Shown here: piece by piece, positions 32,298 to 41,115 of the stretch | Layout of the letters: each line of letters starts with the position of its first letter | How positions within the stretch are numbered: position 1 is the stretch's first letter | DNA from: Micrococcales bacterium | GTDB lineage: Bacteria > Actinomycetota > Actinomycetes > Actinomycetales > Microbacteriaceae | NCBI GenBank assembly: GCA_017306245.1 | Contig: JAFKIY010000006.1 | Location: 1-64,000, forward strand | Length of the DNA: 64,000 bases | Reading direction: 5' to 3' | Made by a program: the position numbers and the translations under genes | Notes under the pieces: generated by a model | Seen by the model: only the letters and a program-made list of their open reading frames with translations | What the model was told of the DNA's origin: nothing | Database searches by the model: none

Positions 32298-33958
32298 GCG
32301 GGTCCGCCGCCGACATCCGGCCGGTGCGACTGGGCGCAGCGAGCGCGCTGCTCGCGTCGGGCACGATCGTCTCCAGAGTCCTGGGCTTCCTGAAGGTCGC
32401 GGTGCTCGCCGCCGCCATCGGTCAAACCGGGAGTGTGAGCGCGGACGCGTTCGCCATCGCGACGCAGCTGCCCAACAACATTTACGCGCTCATCGCCGGC
32501 GGTGTGCTGAGCGCGGTGCTGGTGCCCCAAATCGTCAAGGCAAGCCAGGGCTCCGATGGCGGAATGGGCTACATCAACAAGATCGTGACGCTCGGCGTGG
32601 TGATTTTCGGAGCCGTGACGCTCCTCGCCACGGTTCTCGCCCCCGTTCTCGTGAACCTCTACGCGCAGTCGTCCTCGGACGGCCCCGGGTTCAGTCCCGA
32701 AGCCTTCGGGCTCGCCACCGCCTTCGCGTACCTGTGCTTACCTCAGATTTTCTTTTACGCTCTCTACTCGCTGCTGAGCGAAGTTCTCAACGCGCGAAAC
32801 GTGTTCGGACCGTTCACGTGGGCGCCCGTGGTCAACAACATCGTCGCGATCGCCGGATTCATCGTGTTCATGGTGTTGTTCGGCCAGGCCGAGCAGAACG
32901 CGCCGGTGGCGGGCTGGACCGCCTCCAAGATTCTGTTGCTCGCAGGAACGGCCACGCTCGGAATCGTGGCCCAGGCCGTCGTGCTGTTCGTCTTCTGGCG
33001 GCGCGCAGGACTTCGCTTCCGACCCGATTTCCGCTGGCGTCGGGTCGGCCTCGCGGCGACCGGCAGGGCAGCGGGATGGTTGTTCGGGATGGTGCTCGTC
33101 ACGCAGATCGCCGGTGTCGTGCAAACCCGCGTGGTGTCGTTCGCCTCGGGCGACGGGGCATCAATTTCGACGTTTCAGAACTCCTGGCTGATCTTCATGC
33201 TTCCCCACTCGGTGATCGCGGTGTCCATTGCGACGGCGTATTTCACGAGAATCAGCGGGCACGCGGCGCGCGGCGACACTGCGGGAGTCCGCCACGACGT
33301 CTCGGCTTCGCTGCGGGCGATCGGACTCCTGCTCGTATTTTCTGCGGTCGCCCTTGCCGTCGTGGTGTATCCGTTCGCGCGCATTTTCGAGAGCGATTTC
33401 CCCAAGGTGCTCGCCATGGGCAATGTCATCCTCGCCTTCCTGGTCGGTCTCGTGCCGTTCGGGGCCTTCTTCATCGTCCAGCGCACGTTCTACGCTCTGG
33501 GCCAGACTCGAACCACGTTCTTCCTTCAGTGCCTCCAGACGGTGGTCTTCATCGGCGTGGCGCTGTGGTGCATGCTGCTTCCGAGCGAGTGGATCGCCGC
33601 GGGAGTTGCCGGCGCGACCACCATCGCGGGCCTCGCCCACGCGCTCACCGGAGCCCTCCTGCTGCGAAAGCGCCTCGGCGCGAGCGGCGGCGGACTCGTA
33701 TCGGTGCGCTATCTGCAGTTTCTGGGACTCTCCATCCTGTCCGGCGCGGCCGGCGCCGGCCTCCTCGTGCTGCTGGGCGGCTTCTCCGCATCCGGATTCG
33801 CCCAGTCGGGGCGCGCCCAGGCCATCGTCGCGATGGCGTGCGTCGGCGTTTTCATGGTGCTGATCTATGGGGGCCTGCTCGCCCTCGTGCGCAATCCGGA
33901 GTTTGCCGCGTTCACGCAGCCGATCGTTCGGCGGCTTCGTCGGCGGAGGATGGAATAG
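32294..33958 (+). CDS. murJ: Lipid II flippase MurJ
   Basis: 554 residues with about 14 membrane helices, MOP superfamily. GTIVSRVLGFLKVAVLAAAIG at the N-terminus and the QLPNNIYALIAGGVLSAVLVPQIVKA stretch are MurJ hallmarks, as are LCLPQIFFYALYSLLSEVLNARNVFGPFTWAPVVNNI and the second half's RTFYALGQTRT. It moves lipid II across the membrane for peptidoglycan. It lacks the C-terminal pseudokinase and sugar-binding domains of the mycobacterial MviN. The GTG start overlaps the DUF6049 stop. Confidence 0.93.
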   Translation: MSGSAADIRPVRLGAASALLASGTIVSRVLGFLKVAVLAAAIGQTGSVSADAFAIATQLPNNIYALIAGGVLSAVLVPQIVKASQGSDGGMGYINKIVTLGVVIFGAVTLLATVLAPVLVNLYAQSSSDGPGFSPEAFGLATAFAYLCLPQIFFYALYSLLSEVLNARNVFGPFTWAPVVNNIVAIAGFIVFMVLFGQAEQNAPVAGWTASKILLLAGTATLGIVAQAVVLFVFWRRAGLRFRPDFRWRRVGLAATGRAAGWLFGMVLVTQIAGVVQTRVVSFASGDGASISTFQNSWLIFMLPHSVIAVSIATAYFTRISGHAARGDTAGVRHDVSASLRAIGLLLVFSAVALAVVVYPFARIFESDFPKVLAMGNVILAFLVGLVPFGAFFIVQRTFYALGQTRTTFFLQCLQTVVFIGVALWCMLLPSEWIAAGVAGATTIAGLAHALTGALLLRKRLGASGGGLVSVRYLQFLGLSILSGAAGAGLLVLLGGFSASGFAQSGRAQAIVAMACVGVFMVLIYGGLLALVRNPEFAAFTQPIVRRLRRRRME

Positions 33959-34008
33959 TCGCCGAATAGGATGGGTTGTAGGAATTGGCAAGTAAGGAAA
34001 CCACCATC

Positions 34009-34977
34009 GTGCGCCAGCTCATCATCATCGGATCGGGACCCGCCGGATACACGGCAGCCATCTACGCGGCCCGGGCCAACCTGTCCCCGCTCCTCATCGC
34101 CAGCTCGGTCGAAGCGGGCGGCGAACTCATGAACACCACGGACGTGGAGAATTACCCCGGCTTCCCCGAGGGGATTCAGGGGCCGGCGCTCATGGCGCTC
34201 TTCCAGGCGCAGGCCGAGCGGTTCGGGACCACGGTGGTGCTGGATGACGTGACCAAGGTCGAGCTCGACGGCGACGTGAAGAAGGTCACTCTCGGTTCCG
34301 GCGAGACGATCGAGTCGCTGGCCGTCATCTACGCGACCGGTTCCGCCTACCGCAAACTCGGCGTCGAAGGCGAGGATCGCCTGAGCGGCCATGGCGTCTC
34401 CTGGTGCGCGACATGCGACGGGTTCTTCTTCCGCGAGAAGGTCATCGCGGTCGTCGGCGGTGGCGACTCCGCCATGGAGGAAGCCAACTTCCTCACCAAG
34501 TTCGCGAGCAAGGTCTACCTCATCCACCGGAGCGAGAACCTTCGGGCATCGGAAATCATGCAGGAGCGCGCGCGCCAGAATCCGAAGATCGAGTTCGTGC
34601 TGAACAAGGTCGTCGAGAGGATCGACGGAGACGAGCTCGTCACAGGCGTTCAGCTGCGCGATACCGTCGACGGTTCCGAGTCTCACCTTGAGCTCAGCGG
34701 GCTGTTCATCGCGGTCGGAAGCGACCCCCGCGTGCACCTCGTGCACGGTCAGCTCGACTTGACCGAGGAGGGGACGATCAAGGTCGACGGCCGATCGTCG
34801 CGCACGAACCTGCCCGGCGTTTTCGCCGCGGGCGATGTGCTGGACCCGACATACCGCCAGGCTGTCACGGCGGCCGGTTCAGGGACCGTGGCGGCCCTCG
34901 ACGCCGAACACTACCTGGCGAGTCTGCCGCGAGACATCGTGGCGAACGCGGTGGAATCCGAAACCGTGCCGGCCTGA
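34009..34977 (+). CDS. trxB: Thioredoxin-disulfide reductase
   Basis: 322 residues from the GTG at 34009 (AAGGAA 9 nt upstream); a TTG at 33985 would add eight residues. FAD site: LIIIGSGPAGYTAAIYAARA. Redox-active pair: WCATCDG. NADPH site: VIAVVGGGDSAMEEANFL, then HRSENLRAS. FAD tail motif: GVFAAGDVLDPTYRQAVTAAGSG. It reduces thioredoxin encoded by the following gene. The murJ stop is about 50 nt upstream, so all may be one transcript. Confidence 0.96.
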   Translation: MRQLIIIGSGPAGYTAAIYAARANLSPLLIASSVEAGGELMNTTDVENYPGFPEGIQGPALMALFQAQAERFGTTVVLDDVTKVELDGDVKKVTLGSGETIESLAVIYATGSAYRKLGVEGEDRLSGHGVSWCATCDGFFFREKVIAVVGGGDSAMEEANFLTKFASKVYLIHRSENLRASEIMQERARQNPKIEFVLNKVVERIDGDELVTGVQLRDTVDGSESHLELSGLFIAVGSDPRVHLVHGQLDLTEEGTIKVDGRSSRTNLPGVFAAGDVLDPTYRQAVTAAGSGTVAALDAEHYLASLPRDIVANAVESETVPA

Positions 34978-35028
34978 TCCATTTTCGGCGAGCGCCGAGA
35001 ATACGAACAACGAGGAAGAAGAAGAATC

Positions 35029-35355
35029 ATGTCAACCGTTACTGACGTTACCGACGCGACCTTCGAAGACGAGGTCCTCAACTCGAAGACGCCCGTACTC
35101 GTGGACTTTTGGGCCGAATGGTGCGGCCCGTGCCGCGCCGTGTCGCCGATCCTCGACCAGATCGCCGCGGAGAACCCCGACAAGATCCGCCTTGTCAAAG
35201 TGGATGTGGACGCGAACCCTCAGGTGGCGATGAAGTACCAGATCACCTCGATTCCGGCCATGAAGGTCTACCAGGGCGGCGAGGTCGTCAAGACCGTGAT
35301 CGGCGCCATGCCGAAGCCGGCCCTTGAAGCCCAGCTCGCCGACTTCCTGAAGTAG
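35029..35355 (+). CDS. trxA: Thioredoxin
   Basis: 108 residues, the classical fold. The active site is FWAEWCGPCRAVSPIL (CGPC), and the cis-proline loop is TSIPAMKVY. It is reduced by the TrxB enzyme encoded just upstream, and supplies electrons to ribonucleotide reductase and other targets. The ATG is preceded by GAGGAAGAAGAAG. Confidence 0.97.
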   Translation: MSTVTDVTDATFEDEVLNSKTPVLVDFWAEWCGPCRAVSPILDQIAAENPDKIRLVKVDVDANPQVAMKYQITSIPAMKVYQGGEVVKTVIGAMPKPALEAQLADFLK

Positions 35356-35422
35356 GTCGACCCGCCCGTGGCGTCACGCCCCCGCGGCGGTCTCTATTCT
35401 GGAGGAGACACAAGGAGAGCGG

Positions 35423-36643
35423 ATGCCCGGCGCGAATGACCCCCACCCCTGGCAGGGGAGTTTCGCGGCGCGCACGGCCGGTCTGAGCGCCTCCGAGGTG
35501 CGGGCGCTGTTCGCCGTGGCCTCAAGGCCCGAGGTGGTCTCCCTTGCCGGCGGAATGCCGTTCGTGTCCGCACTGCCGATGGAACTCGTCACGCAGGCGG
35601 TGGAGCGGACGTTGCGGGAGCGCGGCGCCGAAGCTCTCCAGTACGGCTCCGGGCAGGGGTCTGCTGATCTGCGTGCGCACATTCTCGACGTGATGGCGCT
35701 GGAGGGAATCCGCGCACAGGTGGACGACGTCGTGGTCACGACGGGTTCGCAACACGCGCTCGAACTTCTCGCCAAGCTCCTGCTCGACCCCGGCGACATC
35801 GTGCTGGCGGAGGGCCCGACGTACGTCACGGCGCTCGTCGTGTTCCAATCGTTCCAGGCCGAGGTCCGGCACGTGCCGATGGACGAGCACGGGTTGATTC
35901 CCGCGGCGCTGCGCGAACAGCTCGAGTCCCTGGCCGCGGCGGGACGCCTCCCGAAGTTCCTGTACACCGTTCCGACGTTCAACAACCCGGCGGGCGTCAC
36001 CCTGTCCCGGCTGCGCCGCGAGGAGGTTCTGGAGATCGCCCTCGAGTACGGAGTCCTGGTCGTCGAGGACAACCCGTACGGTCTCCTGTACTTCGATTCG
36101 CCGCCGCCGAATCCGCTCCGTTCGCTCGAGTCGGGCGGGGTCGTCTATCTCGGAACGTTCTCCAAGACGCTCGCCCCCGGCATGCGGGTCGGGTGGGTTC
36201 TCGCTCCTCATCGCATTCGAGAAAAACTCATTCTTGCGAACGAGGCCGCCATCCTGTCACCCAGCTCGTTCACGCAGCTCGTGGTGAACGAGTACCTGGG
36301 TTCGGCAGACTGGCAGGGCCAGATCGCCACCTTCCGCTCCGTGTACCGCGAGCGGCGCACTGCACTCCTGGCGGCGCTCGAAGAGCACCTCCCCGCGCTC
36401 TCCTGGACGGTGCCGGAAGGCGGTTTCTACGTGTGGCTCACGCTGCCGGACGACGTCGACGCCCAGGCCATGCTCCCGCGCGCGGTGGAAAACCTCGTCG
36501 CCTATACGCCGGGAACCGCGTTCTACGCGGATGGGGGCGGGAGGAACAAAATCCGACTGTCGTTCTCCTACCCGACCCCGGAGTTCATCCGCGAAGGCAT
36601 CCGGCGGCTCGCCGAGACGATCGGATCAGAGCCCTCGGTCTAA
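35423..36643 (+). CDS. PLP-dependent aminotransferase class I (2-aminoadipate/MocR-domain type)
   Basis: 406 residues. Conserved features are VVSLAGGMPFVSALP at the N-terminus, LQYGSGQGSADLR, VVTTGSQHALELLAKLLLDPGD, YTVPTFNNPAGVTLS, and the Schiff-base lysine in YLGTFSKTLAPGMRVGWVLAP. This matches the aminotransferases related to LysN and to the catalytic half of MocR regulators; no DNA-binding domain is present. Substrates of relatives include 2-aminoadipate, valine and aromatic amino acids, so the exact role is open. AAGGAG precedes the ATG. Confidence 0.87.
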   Translation: MPGANDPHPWQGSFAARTAGLSASEVRALFAVASRPEVVSLAGGMPFVSALPMELVTQAVERTLRERGAEALQYGSGQGSADLRAHILDVMALEGIRAQVDDVVVTTGSQHALELLAKLLLDPGDIVLAEGPTYVTALVVFQSFQAEVRHVPMDEHGLIPAALREQLESLAAAGRLPKFLYTVPTFNNPAGVTLSRLRREEVLEIALEYGVLVVEDNPYGLLYFDSPPPNPLRSLESGGVVYLGTFSKTLAPGMRVGWVLAPHRIREKLILANEAAILSPSSFTQLVVNEYLGSADWQGQIATFRSVYRERRTALLAALEEHLPALSWTVPEGGFYVWLTLPDDVDAQAMLPRAVENLVAYTPGTAFYADGGGRNKIRLSFSYPTPEFIREGIRRLAETIGSEPSV

Positions 36644-36667
36644 CTCTCGGGAGCTCGCTCGTCGCGA

Positions 36668-37609
36668 CTAGGAAAATCCGCCCTCGCCGAGTTCGGCGAG
36701 GATCCGGTTGAGGTCGGCAATGCTCGCGAACTCGATCGACAGCGTGCCCTTGCTCGACCCGAGGGAGATCTTCACCCGCGTGTCCAGCCGGTCGCCGAGC
36801 CGATCCGCGATCTCGGCGAGCTGCGCCTGGCGTTTCCCCGCCGTCGGTTTCGGCGACCGGACGGGCTTTCGCGAGATCAAGCCAGCCGCCGCCTCCGCGC
36901 CGCGAACGGTGAGGTCCTCGTTGATGATCTTGTCCGCGAGCTTCTCCATCGCCGCGGCATCCCCCGCCGCGAGGACCGCGCGTGCATGCCCGGCGCTCAG
37001 CACCCCGGACGCAACCCGCTTCTGGACCGAGGCCGGCAGCTTGAGCAGTCGAAGCGTGTTCGTGATCTGCGGGCGGGATCGACCGATGCGTCCCGCCAGC
37101 TGATCCTGCGTGATGCCGAAATCCGCGAGGAGCTGCTGGTAGGCGGAGGCCTCCTCCAGCGGGTTCAGGTCGGCGCGGTGCAAGTTCTCCAGGAGTGCAT
37201 CCCGCAACATCTCTTCGTCTGCAGTGTTCTTGATGACGGCCGGAATCGAATCCAGGCCGAGCTGTTGGGTAGCGCGCAGCCGACGCTCGCCCATGATGAG
37301 TTCGTACTTCGCCGCACCCTTATCGCCGGCGATCGGCCGCACCACGATCGGCTGCAGAACGCCGACCTCCCGGATGCTGGCGACCAGCTCGTCCAGCTTG
37401 TCCTTCGCGAACTCGGTGCGCGGCTGGGACGGGTTCGGAACGATGTCGCCCGGTGCCAGATTCGCCAGCCGCGCGCCCGGAACGGCGACGAGCCCTCCGC
37501 GGCCCTCCGAGGGGAAGAACACGTCGACCGGACGCTCGGGCGATCCTTCGTCAGTGGGGATCAGCGCGCCGATCCCCCGCCCCAGTCCCGTTCTTTTCGC
37601 GGCAGCCAT
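36668..37609 (-). CDS. parB: Chromosome partitioning protein ParB
   Basis: 313 residues. GLGRGIGALIP at the N-terminus contacts ParA. The CTPase domain contains NPSQPRTEF and the GERRLRA motif. The helix-turn-helix that reads parS is around GITQDQLAGRIGRSRPQITNTLRLLKLP. The C-terminal part dimerises. It loads at the two parS sites at 38526 and 39241 and spreads to organise the origin. Its start overlaps the parA stop (ATGA). Confidence 0.96.
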   Translation of the reverse strand: MAAAKRTGLGRGIGALIPTDEGSPERPVDVFFPSEGRGGLVAVPGARLANLAPGDIVPNPSQPRTEFAKDKLDELVASIREVGVLQPIVVRPIAGDKGAAKYELIMGERRLRATQQLGLDSIPAVIKNTADEEMLRDALLENLHRADLNPLEEASAYQQLLADFGITQDQLAGRIGRSRPQITNTLRLLKLPASVQKRVASGVLSAGHARAVLAAGDAAAMEKLADKIINEDLTVRGAEAAAGLISRKPVRSPKPTAGKRQAQLAEIADRLGDRLDTRVKISLGSSKGTLSIEFASIADLNRILAELGEGGFS

Positions 37610-38505
37610 CAGCGCGGTACTCCCCTGTGTGCGATCTCGGCGGCGGCCTCCTGGTAGGAAAGCGCGCCCGGTGAATTCGTATCGTAACTGATCACGCTCT
37701 GGCCGTAACTCGGCGCCTCGGATATCCGCACAGAGCGCGGGATGAGCGCGTTCAGAACTTCCTTCGGGAAGTGCTCCCGCACGTCCGCCACGACCTGGTT
37801 CGCGAGGTTCGTTCGAGCGTCGTACATCGTCATGAGGATCGTCGACACCGCGAGCGAAGGGTTCAGGTGCCGCTCGATGAGCCGGATGTTGGACAGCAGC
37901 TGGCTGAGTCCCTCGAGCGCGTAGTACTCGCACTGGATGGGAATGAGCACTTCCGTCGCCGCGACGAACGCGTTGATCGTGAGAAGGCCGAGCGACGGCG
38001 GGCAGTCGATGAACACGTAGTGGAAATCGTCTTCGGTTTCCTGGAGGAACAACTCGAGCGCCGTGTGCAGCCGCTGCTCCCGCGCCACGAGGGAGACCAG
38101 CTCGATTTCCGCGCCGGCCAGGTGGATGGTGGCGGGAACGCAGTACAGCGTGTCGAACTCCGGACTGGACTGGATGACGCCGGCGATCGGCGCATCGTTG
38201 ATGATGACGTCGTACACGCTCGCCGTCTCGGCGCGGTGTTCGACGCCGAGCGCGGTCGACGCATTCCCCTGGGGATCCAGATCGATGACGAGAACGCGTG
38301 CGCCCGATCGCGCGAGGGCTGCGGCGAGGTTCACGGTCGTCGTGGTCTTGCCGACTCCGCCCTTCTGGTTCGCGACGGTAAAGATCCGTGTGGATTGCGG
38401 CAACGGCAACACCTCGCGAGCGAGTGCCCGGCGGCGGCGGGCGAGATCCGCTATCTCCTGAGCAAGTGGCGTCGTCTCATCCGCGTCGACCGCCGACTCG
38501 GACAC
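37609..38505 (-). CDS. parA: Chromosome partitioning ATPase ParA
   Basis: 298 residues from the GTG at 38505, which has GAGGAGG 8 nt upstream. An ATG at 38562 in the same frame would force translation through the parS site and lacks a ribosome site. The deviant Walker A is ANQKGGVGKTTTT; other motifs are VLVIDLDPQGNAST and FIDCPPSLGLLTINAF. An N-terminal extension of about 35 residues precedes the ATPase. It drives origin separation by a DNA-relay with ParB. Confidence 0.96.
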   Translation of the reverse strand: MSESAVDADETTPLAQEIADLARRRRALAREVLPLPQSTRIFTVANQKGGVGKTTTTVNLAAALARSGARVLVIDLDPQGNASTALGVEHRAETASVYDVIINDAPIAGVIQSSPEFDTLYCVPATIHLAGAEIELVSLVAREQRLHTALELFLQETEDDFHYVFIDCPPSLGLLTINAFVAATEVLIPIQCEYYALEGLSQLLSNIRLIERHLNPSLAVSTILMTMYDARTNLANQVVADVREHFPKEVLNALIPRSVRISEAPSYGQSVISYDTNSPGALSYQEAAAEIAHRGVPR

Positions 38506-38525
38506 CGAGGTCGCCTCCTCAGGAT

Positions 38526-38539
38526 GTTTCACGTGAAAC
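38526..38539. promoter_or_regulatory. parS: parS site upstream of parA
   Basis: GTTTCACGTGAAAC is the perfect core palindrome of parS (consensus TGTTTCACGTGAAACA; here the right outer base is C). It lies 20 bp before the parA start. Confidence 0.93.
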
Positions 38540-38610
38540 CTCGCTCGTTTGGATCCGGTCAATGGTTCGGCCGCGACGCTCGCGACCCTGCCAATCGCGA
38601 CCCGAAATAA

Positions 38611-39261
38611 TCAGTCAACTGTAGCCCGAAACAGCCGAGTGGGTTCTGTGCCGAATTCCGATCCGAGCGTGAGTACTTCGACGTCGGTCAGCTTCGCCGC
38701 GCGAATCGCCTTCGATGCGGCGTCCACCTCCCGGTCCACGTTCGCTCCTTTCAGGAACAGGAGCTCTCCTCCCGATCGGACCAATCCCGCAGAAATCGGG
38801 ATGAGCTTCGAGAGCGCGCTCACGGCGCGTGCCGTCACCTGATCGAGCAGGGGCGAGAATCGGGCATCTTCTGCGCGGGAACGAAGAACCTCGACGTTGT
38901 CCAGCCCAAGTCGGTCAACCTCCGCAGACAGCCAGTCGGTTCTGCGTTCCATCGGCTCGATGAGGATGAAGGACACATCCGGCCGCGCAATGGCCAGAAC
39001 CAGTCCGGGCAGTCCGGCCCCGCTGCCCACATCCCCCACCCGGCCGGGGCGCAGCAGCGGAGCGACGAGGGCGGAGTTGATCAGGTGCCGCGTCCACAGC
39101 CGAGGCAGCTCCAGCGGGCCGATGAGTCCCAGCTCGACGCCACGCTCGGCGAGGTCGCCGGCGAAGCGCCGCGCACGATCGATCCGCGGGCCGAACAATT
39201 CGAGCGCGAAGGGCGGTTCGCCCTCCACGCCGTCGCCGGATGTTTCACGTGAAACACTCAT
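38611..39261 (-). CDS. rsmG: 16S rRNA (guanine527-N7)-methyltransferase
   Basis: 216 residues. Rossmann-fold methyltransferase with the SAM motif VGDVGSGAGLPGLVLAIARP, then FILIEPMERRTDWL and the catalytic-loop region VTARAVSALSKLI. LWTRHLINSALV is typical of GidB/RsmG. It methylates G527 of 16S rRNA; loss gives low-level streptomycin resistance. The N-terminal residues SVSRETS are encoded by the parS site at 39241-39256, so DNA-binding and coding needs overlap there. Confidence 0.95.
   Translation of the reverse strand: MSVSRETSGDGVEGEPPFALELFGPRIDRARRFAGDLAERGVELGLIGPLELPRLWTRHLINSALVAPLLRPGRVGDVGSGAGLPGLVLAIARPDVSFILIEPMERRTDWLSAEVDRLGLDNVEVLRSRAEDARFSPLLDQVTARAVSALSKLIPISAGLVRSGGELLFLKGANVDREVDAASKAIRAAKLTDVEVLTLGSEFGTEPTRLFRATVD
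39241..39256. promoter_or_regulatory. parS: parS site inside the rsmG start
   Basis: TGTTTCACGTGAAACA is a perfect 16-bp parS consensus. It encodes residues 2-6 of RsmG (SVSRE) on the minus strand. Confidence 0.96.
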
Positions 39262-39274
39262 CCCGCAACGCCGC

Positions 39275-39838
39275 TCAGCGAGACGCGGTGATGACCGTGT
39301 GGCGGTCCCTGCCCTCGCCCTCCGACTCCGAGACGAGTCCCTTCTCGGCGACGAGGTCGTGGACCAGCTTTCGCTCGTAGGAGGACATCGGCGGCAGGTC
39401 GACGGAGGAAGCACCCTCTTCGATTCGCTCTGCCGCGCGCTCCACGATCCTGGACAGTTCCGCCTGGCGAGCCTCACGGGATCCGCCCACGTCGAGGATG
39501 AGCCGGGAAAAGGTCCCGGTCTTCGCCTGCACGGCGATGCGCGCGAGTTCCTGAAGTGCCGTGACGGTGTCCGGCCGGGACAGGAGCCGAAGATTCGAGT
39601 CCTCGCTCGAGTTCACGGAAACGTACGCGCGTCCATCCCGCGCATCGATATCGATGTCGCCGTCCAGATCGGTGATGTCCAGAAGTTCCTCGATGTAGTC
39701 GGCGGCGATGTCGCCCTCCGCTTCGAGCTGCTCGATGGATCGATCAGCGTCTCGGTCGTTCTTCGCACTCACGGTCTCTTCGACCGGTATGCCCTCGGTC
39801 TCGTCCATCGGGGGGTCCTGGGGGGATTGCGTGGGCAC
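39275..39838 (-). CDS. jag: RNA-binding protein KhpB/Jag (KH and R3H domains)
   Basis: 187 residues. An acidic N-terminus is followed by a KH-like domain (DGDIDIDARDGRAYVSVNSSED, LRLLSRPDTVTALQELARIAVQAKTG) and the R3H domain (LPPMSSYERKLVHDLVAEKGLVSESEGEGRDRHTVI). It lacks the full Jag-N domain seen in Firmicutes. In Gram-positive bacteria it binds RNA with KhpA and affects cell elongation and division. The GTG start at 39838 has GAGG 6 nt upstream. It follows yidC by 3 nt. Confidence 0.93.
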   Translation of the reverse strand: MPTQSPQDPPMDETEGIPVEETVSAKNDRDADRSIEQLEAEGDIAADYIEELLDITDLDGDIDIDARDGRAYVSVNSSEDSNLRLLSRPDTVTALQELARIAVQAKTGTFSRLILDVGGSREARQAELSRIVERAAERIEEGASSVDLPPMSSYERKLVHDLVAEKGLVSESEGEGRDRHTVITASR

Positions 39839-39841
39839 CTG

Positions 39842-40798
39842 CTACCTCTTCTTTTTCTTTTTGCGGTTCTTGGGATTGACCGGTTGGGTGCGCTGCGTCG
39901 ACTTGGGCTCTTCCGGTTCGTCCGGTGCGTCGCCGTTGTCCTCGATGATCGTGATTCCGCGGCGCTGGTTCCGCTTTGCGATCCGAGCCTCTCGGGCGAG
40001 GGCGGCCTCGCTGCCCGGAGTCGGCATATTCCGGATGACGATGAACTGCTGCACCATCGTCCAGAAGTTGGAGACCAGCCAGTAGAACATGACGCCGAGC
40101 GGGAACGTGAAGCCGGAGAACAGGAAGACGAACGGCAGCACGTAGAGCAACATCCGCTGCTGCTTGTACATCGGGCTGCTCTTCATCTCCGGCGACTGGT
40201 TCTTCGACATGATCTGAAGTTGGGTGATGAACTGCGACGCGGTCATGAGCACGACCATGATGGAGGCGATCACGATGACCGTGACGTTCCCCTCCGCCGT
40301 GCTGATCGCGAGCTTGAGTGGCGCCCCGAGGAATACGGATTCGCCGAACGAGCGCGAAAGTTCCTTGCTCAGGAGGCCGACGCCGATGCCCTCGTGTTGC
40401 GCATTCTGCAGCACGGAGAACAGGCCGAAGAAGATCGGCATCTGCAGCAGCAGGGGGAGGCACGAACTGAGCGGGTTCGTCCCGGTCTTCTTGTACATCT
40501 CCATCGTCTCGCGCGACATCGCCTCGCGGGAAAACTGATCCTTCTTGCCCTTGTACTTGTCCTGGATCTTCTTCAGCTGTGGCGCGACCTCCAGCATGCG
40601 CCGCTGGCTCTTGATCTGGCGCACGAAGATCGGGATGAGCGCGGCGCGCACCACGAGAACGAGCCCCACGATCGAGAGCACCCACGTGGTGCCGGCATCC
40701 GCGTTCAAACCAATGCTCGTGAAAACCCAGTGGAATGCCACGAGGATCGCTTCAATGGCCCACTTGATGGGCCAGAGGATGGTGCCGATGATGTCCAT
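39842..40798 (-). CDS. yidC: Membrane protein insertase YidC
   Basis: 318 residues, Gram-positive (Oxa1-like) form without the large periplasmic domain. It has five to six helices: WAIEAILVAFHWVFTSIGL, WVLSIVGLVLVVRAALIPIFV, the SSCLPLLLQMPIFFGLFSVL helix, and two C-terminal helices near MYKQQRMLLYVLPFVFLFSGFTFPLGVMFYWLVSNFWTM. R61 in IFVRQIKSQ is the conserved arginine in the hydrophilic groove. The tail is basic (KNRKKKKKR) and binds ribosomes. It is in the rpmH-rnpA-yidD-yidC-jag-rsmG order. Confidence 0.95.
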   Translation of the reverse strand: MDIIGTILWPIKWAIEAILVAFHWVFTSIGLNADAGTTWVLSIVGLVLVVRAALIPIFVRQIKSQRRMLEVAPQLKKIQDKYKGKKDQFSREAMSRETMEMYKKTGTNPLSSCLPLLLQMPIFFGLFSVLQNAQHEGIGVGLLSKELSRSFGESVFLGAPLKLAISTAEGNVTVIVIASIMVVLMTASQFITQLQIMSKNQSPEMKSSPMYKQQRMLLYVLPFVFLFSGFTFPLGVMFYWLVSNFWTMVQQFIVIRNMPTPGSEAALAREARIAKRNQRRGITIIEDNGDAPDEPEEPKSTQRTQPVNPKNRKKKKKR

Positions 40799-40806
40799 GT
40801 GCGGAG

Positions 40807-41115
40807 TTAGACCTTTCCGGTCGTCGGGAGCACGAAGCCAAATCGTGTCACGGTGTAGGTTCGTCTCGTGTTCTGCGGCACGTCGTCGATTCCGCCGGCC
40901 GCCCAGGGGTGGCACCGGGCGATCCGCAGCGATCCGAGCCAGATGCCCTTCAGCACGCCGTGGGTCTGGATCGCGTTCAACGCGTAGTGCGAGCAGGACG
41001 GATAGTAGCGGCAGACGTCCCCGTACAGCGGGGAGATCACGGTTCGGTACGCCCGCAGGATGATGACGCACACGTTTCTGGGTACGAGCAGGAGGAAGCT
41101 GAGCACCGTTCTCAT
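40807..41115 (-). CDS. yidD: Membrane protein insertion efficiency factor YidD
   Basis: 102 residues. The conserved core RAYRTVISPLYGDVCRYYPSCSHYALNAIQTHGVLKGIWLGSLRIARCHPWAAGGIDDVP includes the three cysteines of the family. An amphipathic N-terminal helix associates with the membrane. It aids YidC-dependent insertion. The start overlaps the rnpA stop by 4 bp. Confidence 0.95.
   Translation of the reverse strand: MRTVLSFLLLVPRNVCVIILRAYRTVISPLYGDVCRYYPSCSHYALNAIQTHGVLKGIWLGSLRIARCHPWAAGGIDDVPQNTRRTYTVTRFGFVLPTTGKV

Noticed and set aside
38506-38562. Longer ParA start at ATG 38562
   Set aside because: It would be translated through parS and has no ribosome site, while the GTG at 38505 has GAGGAGG at a good distance.
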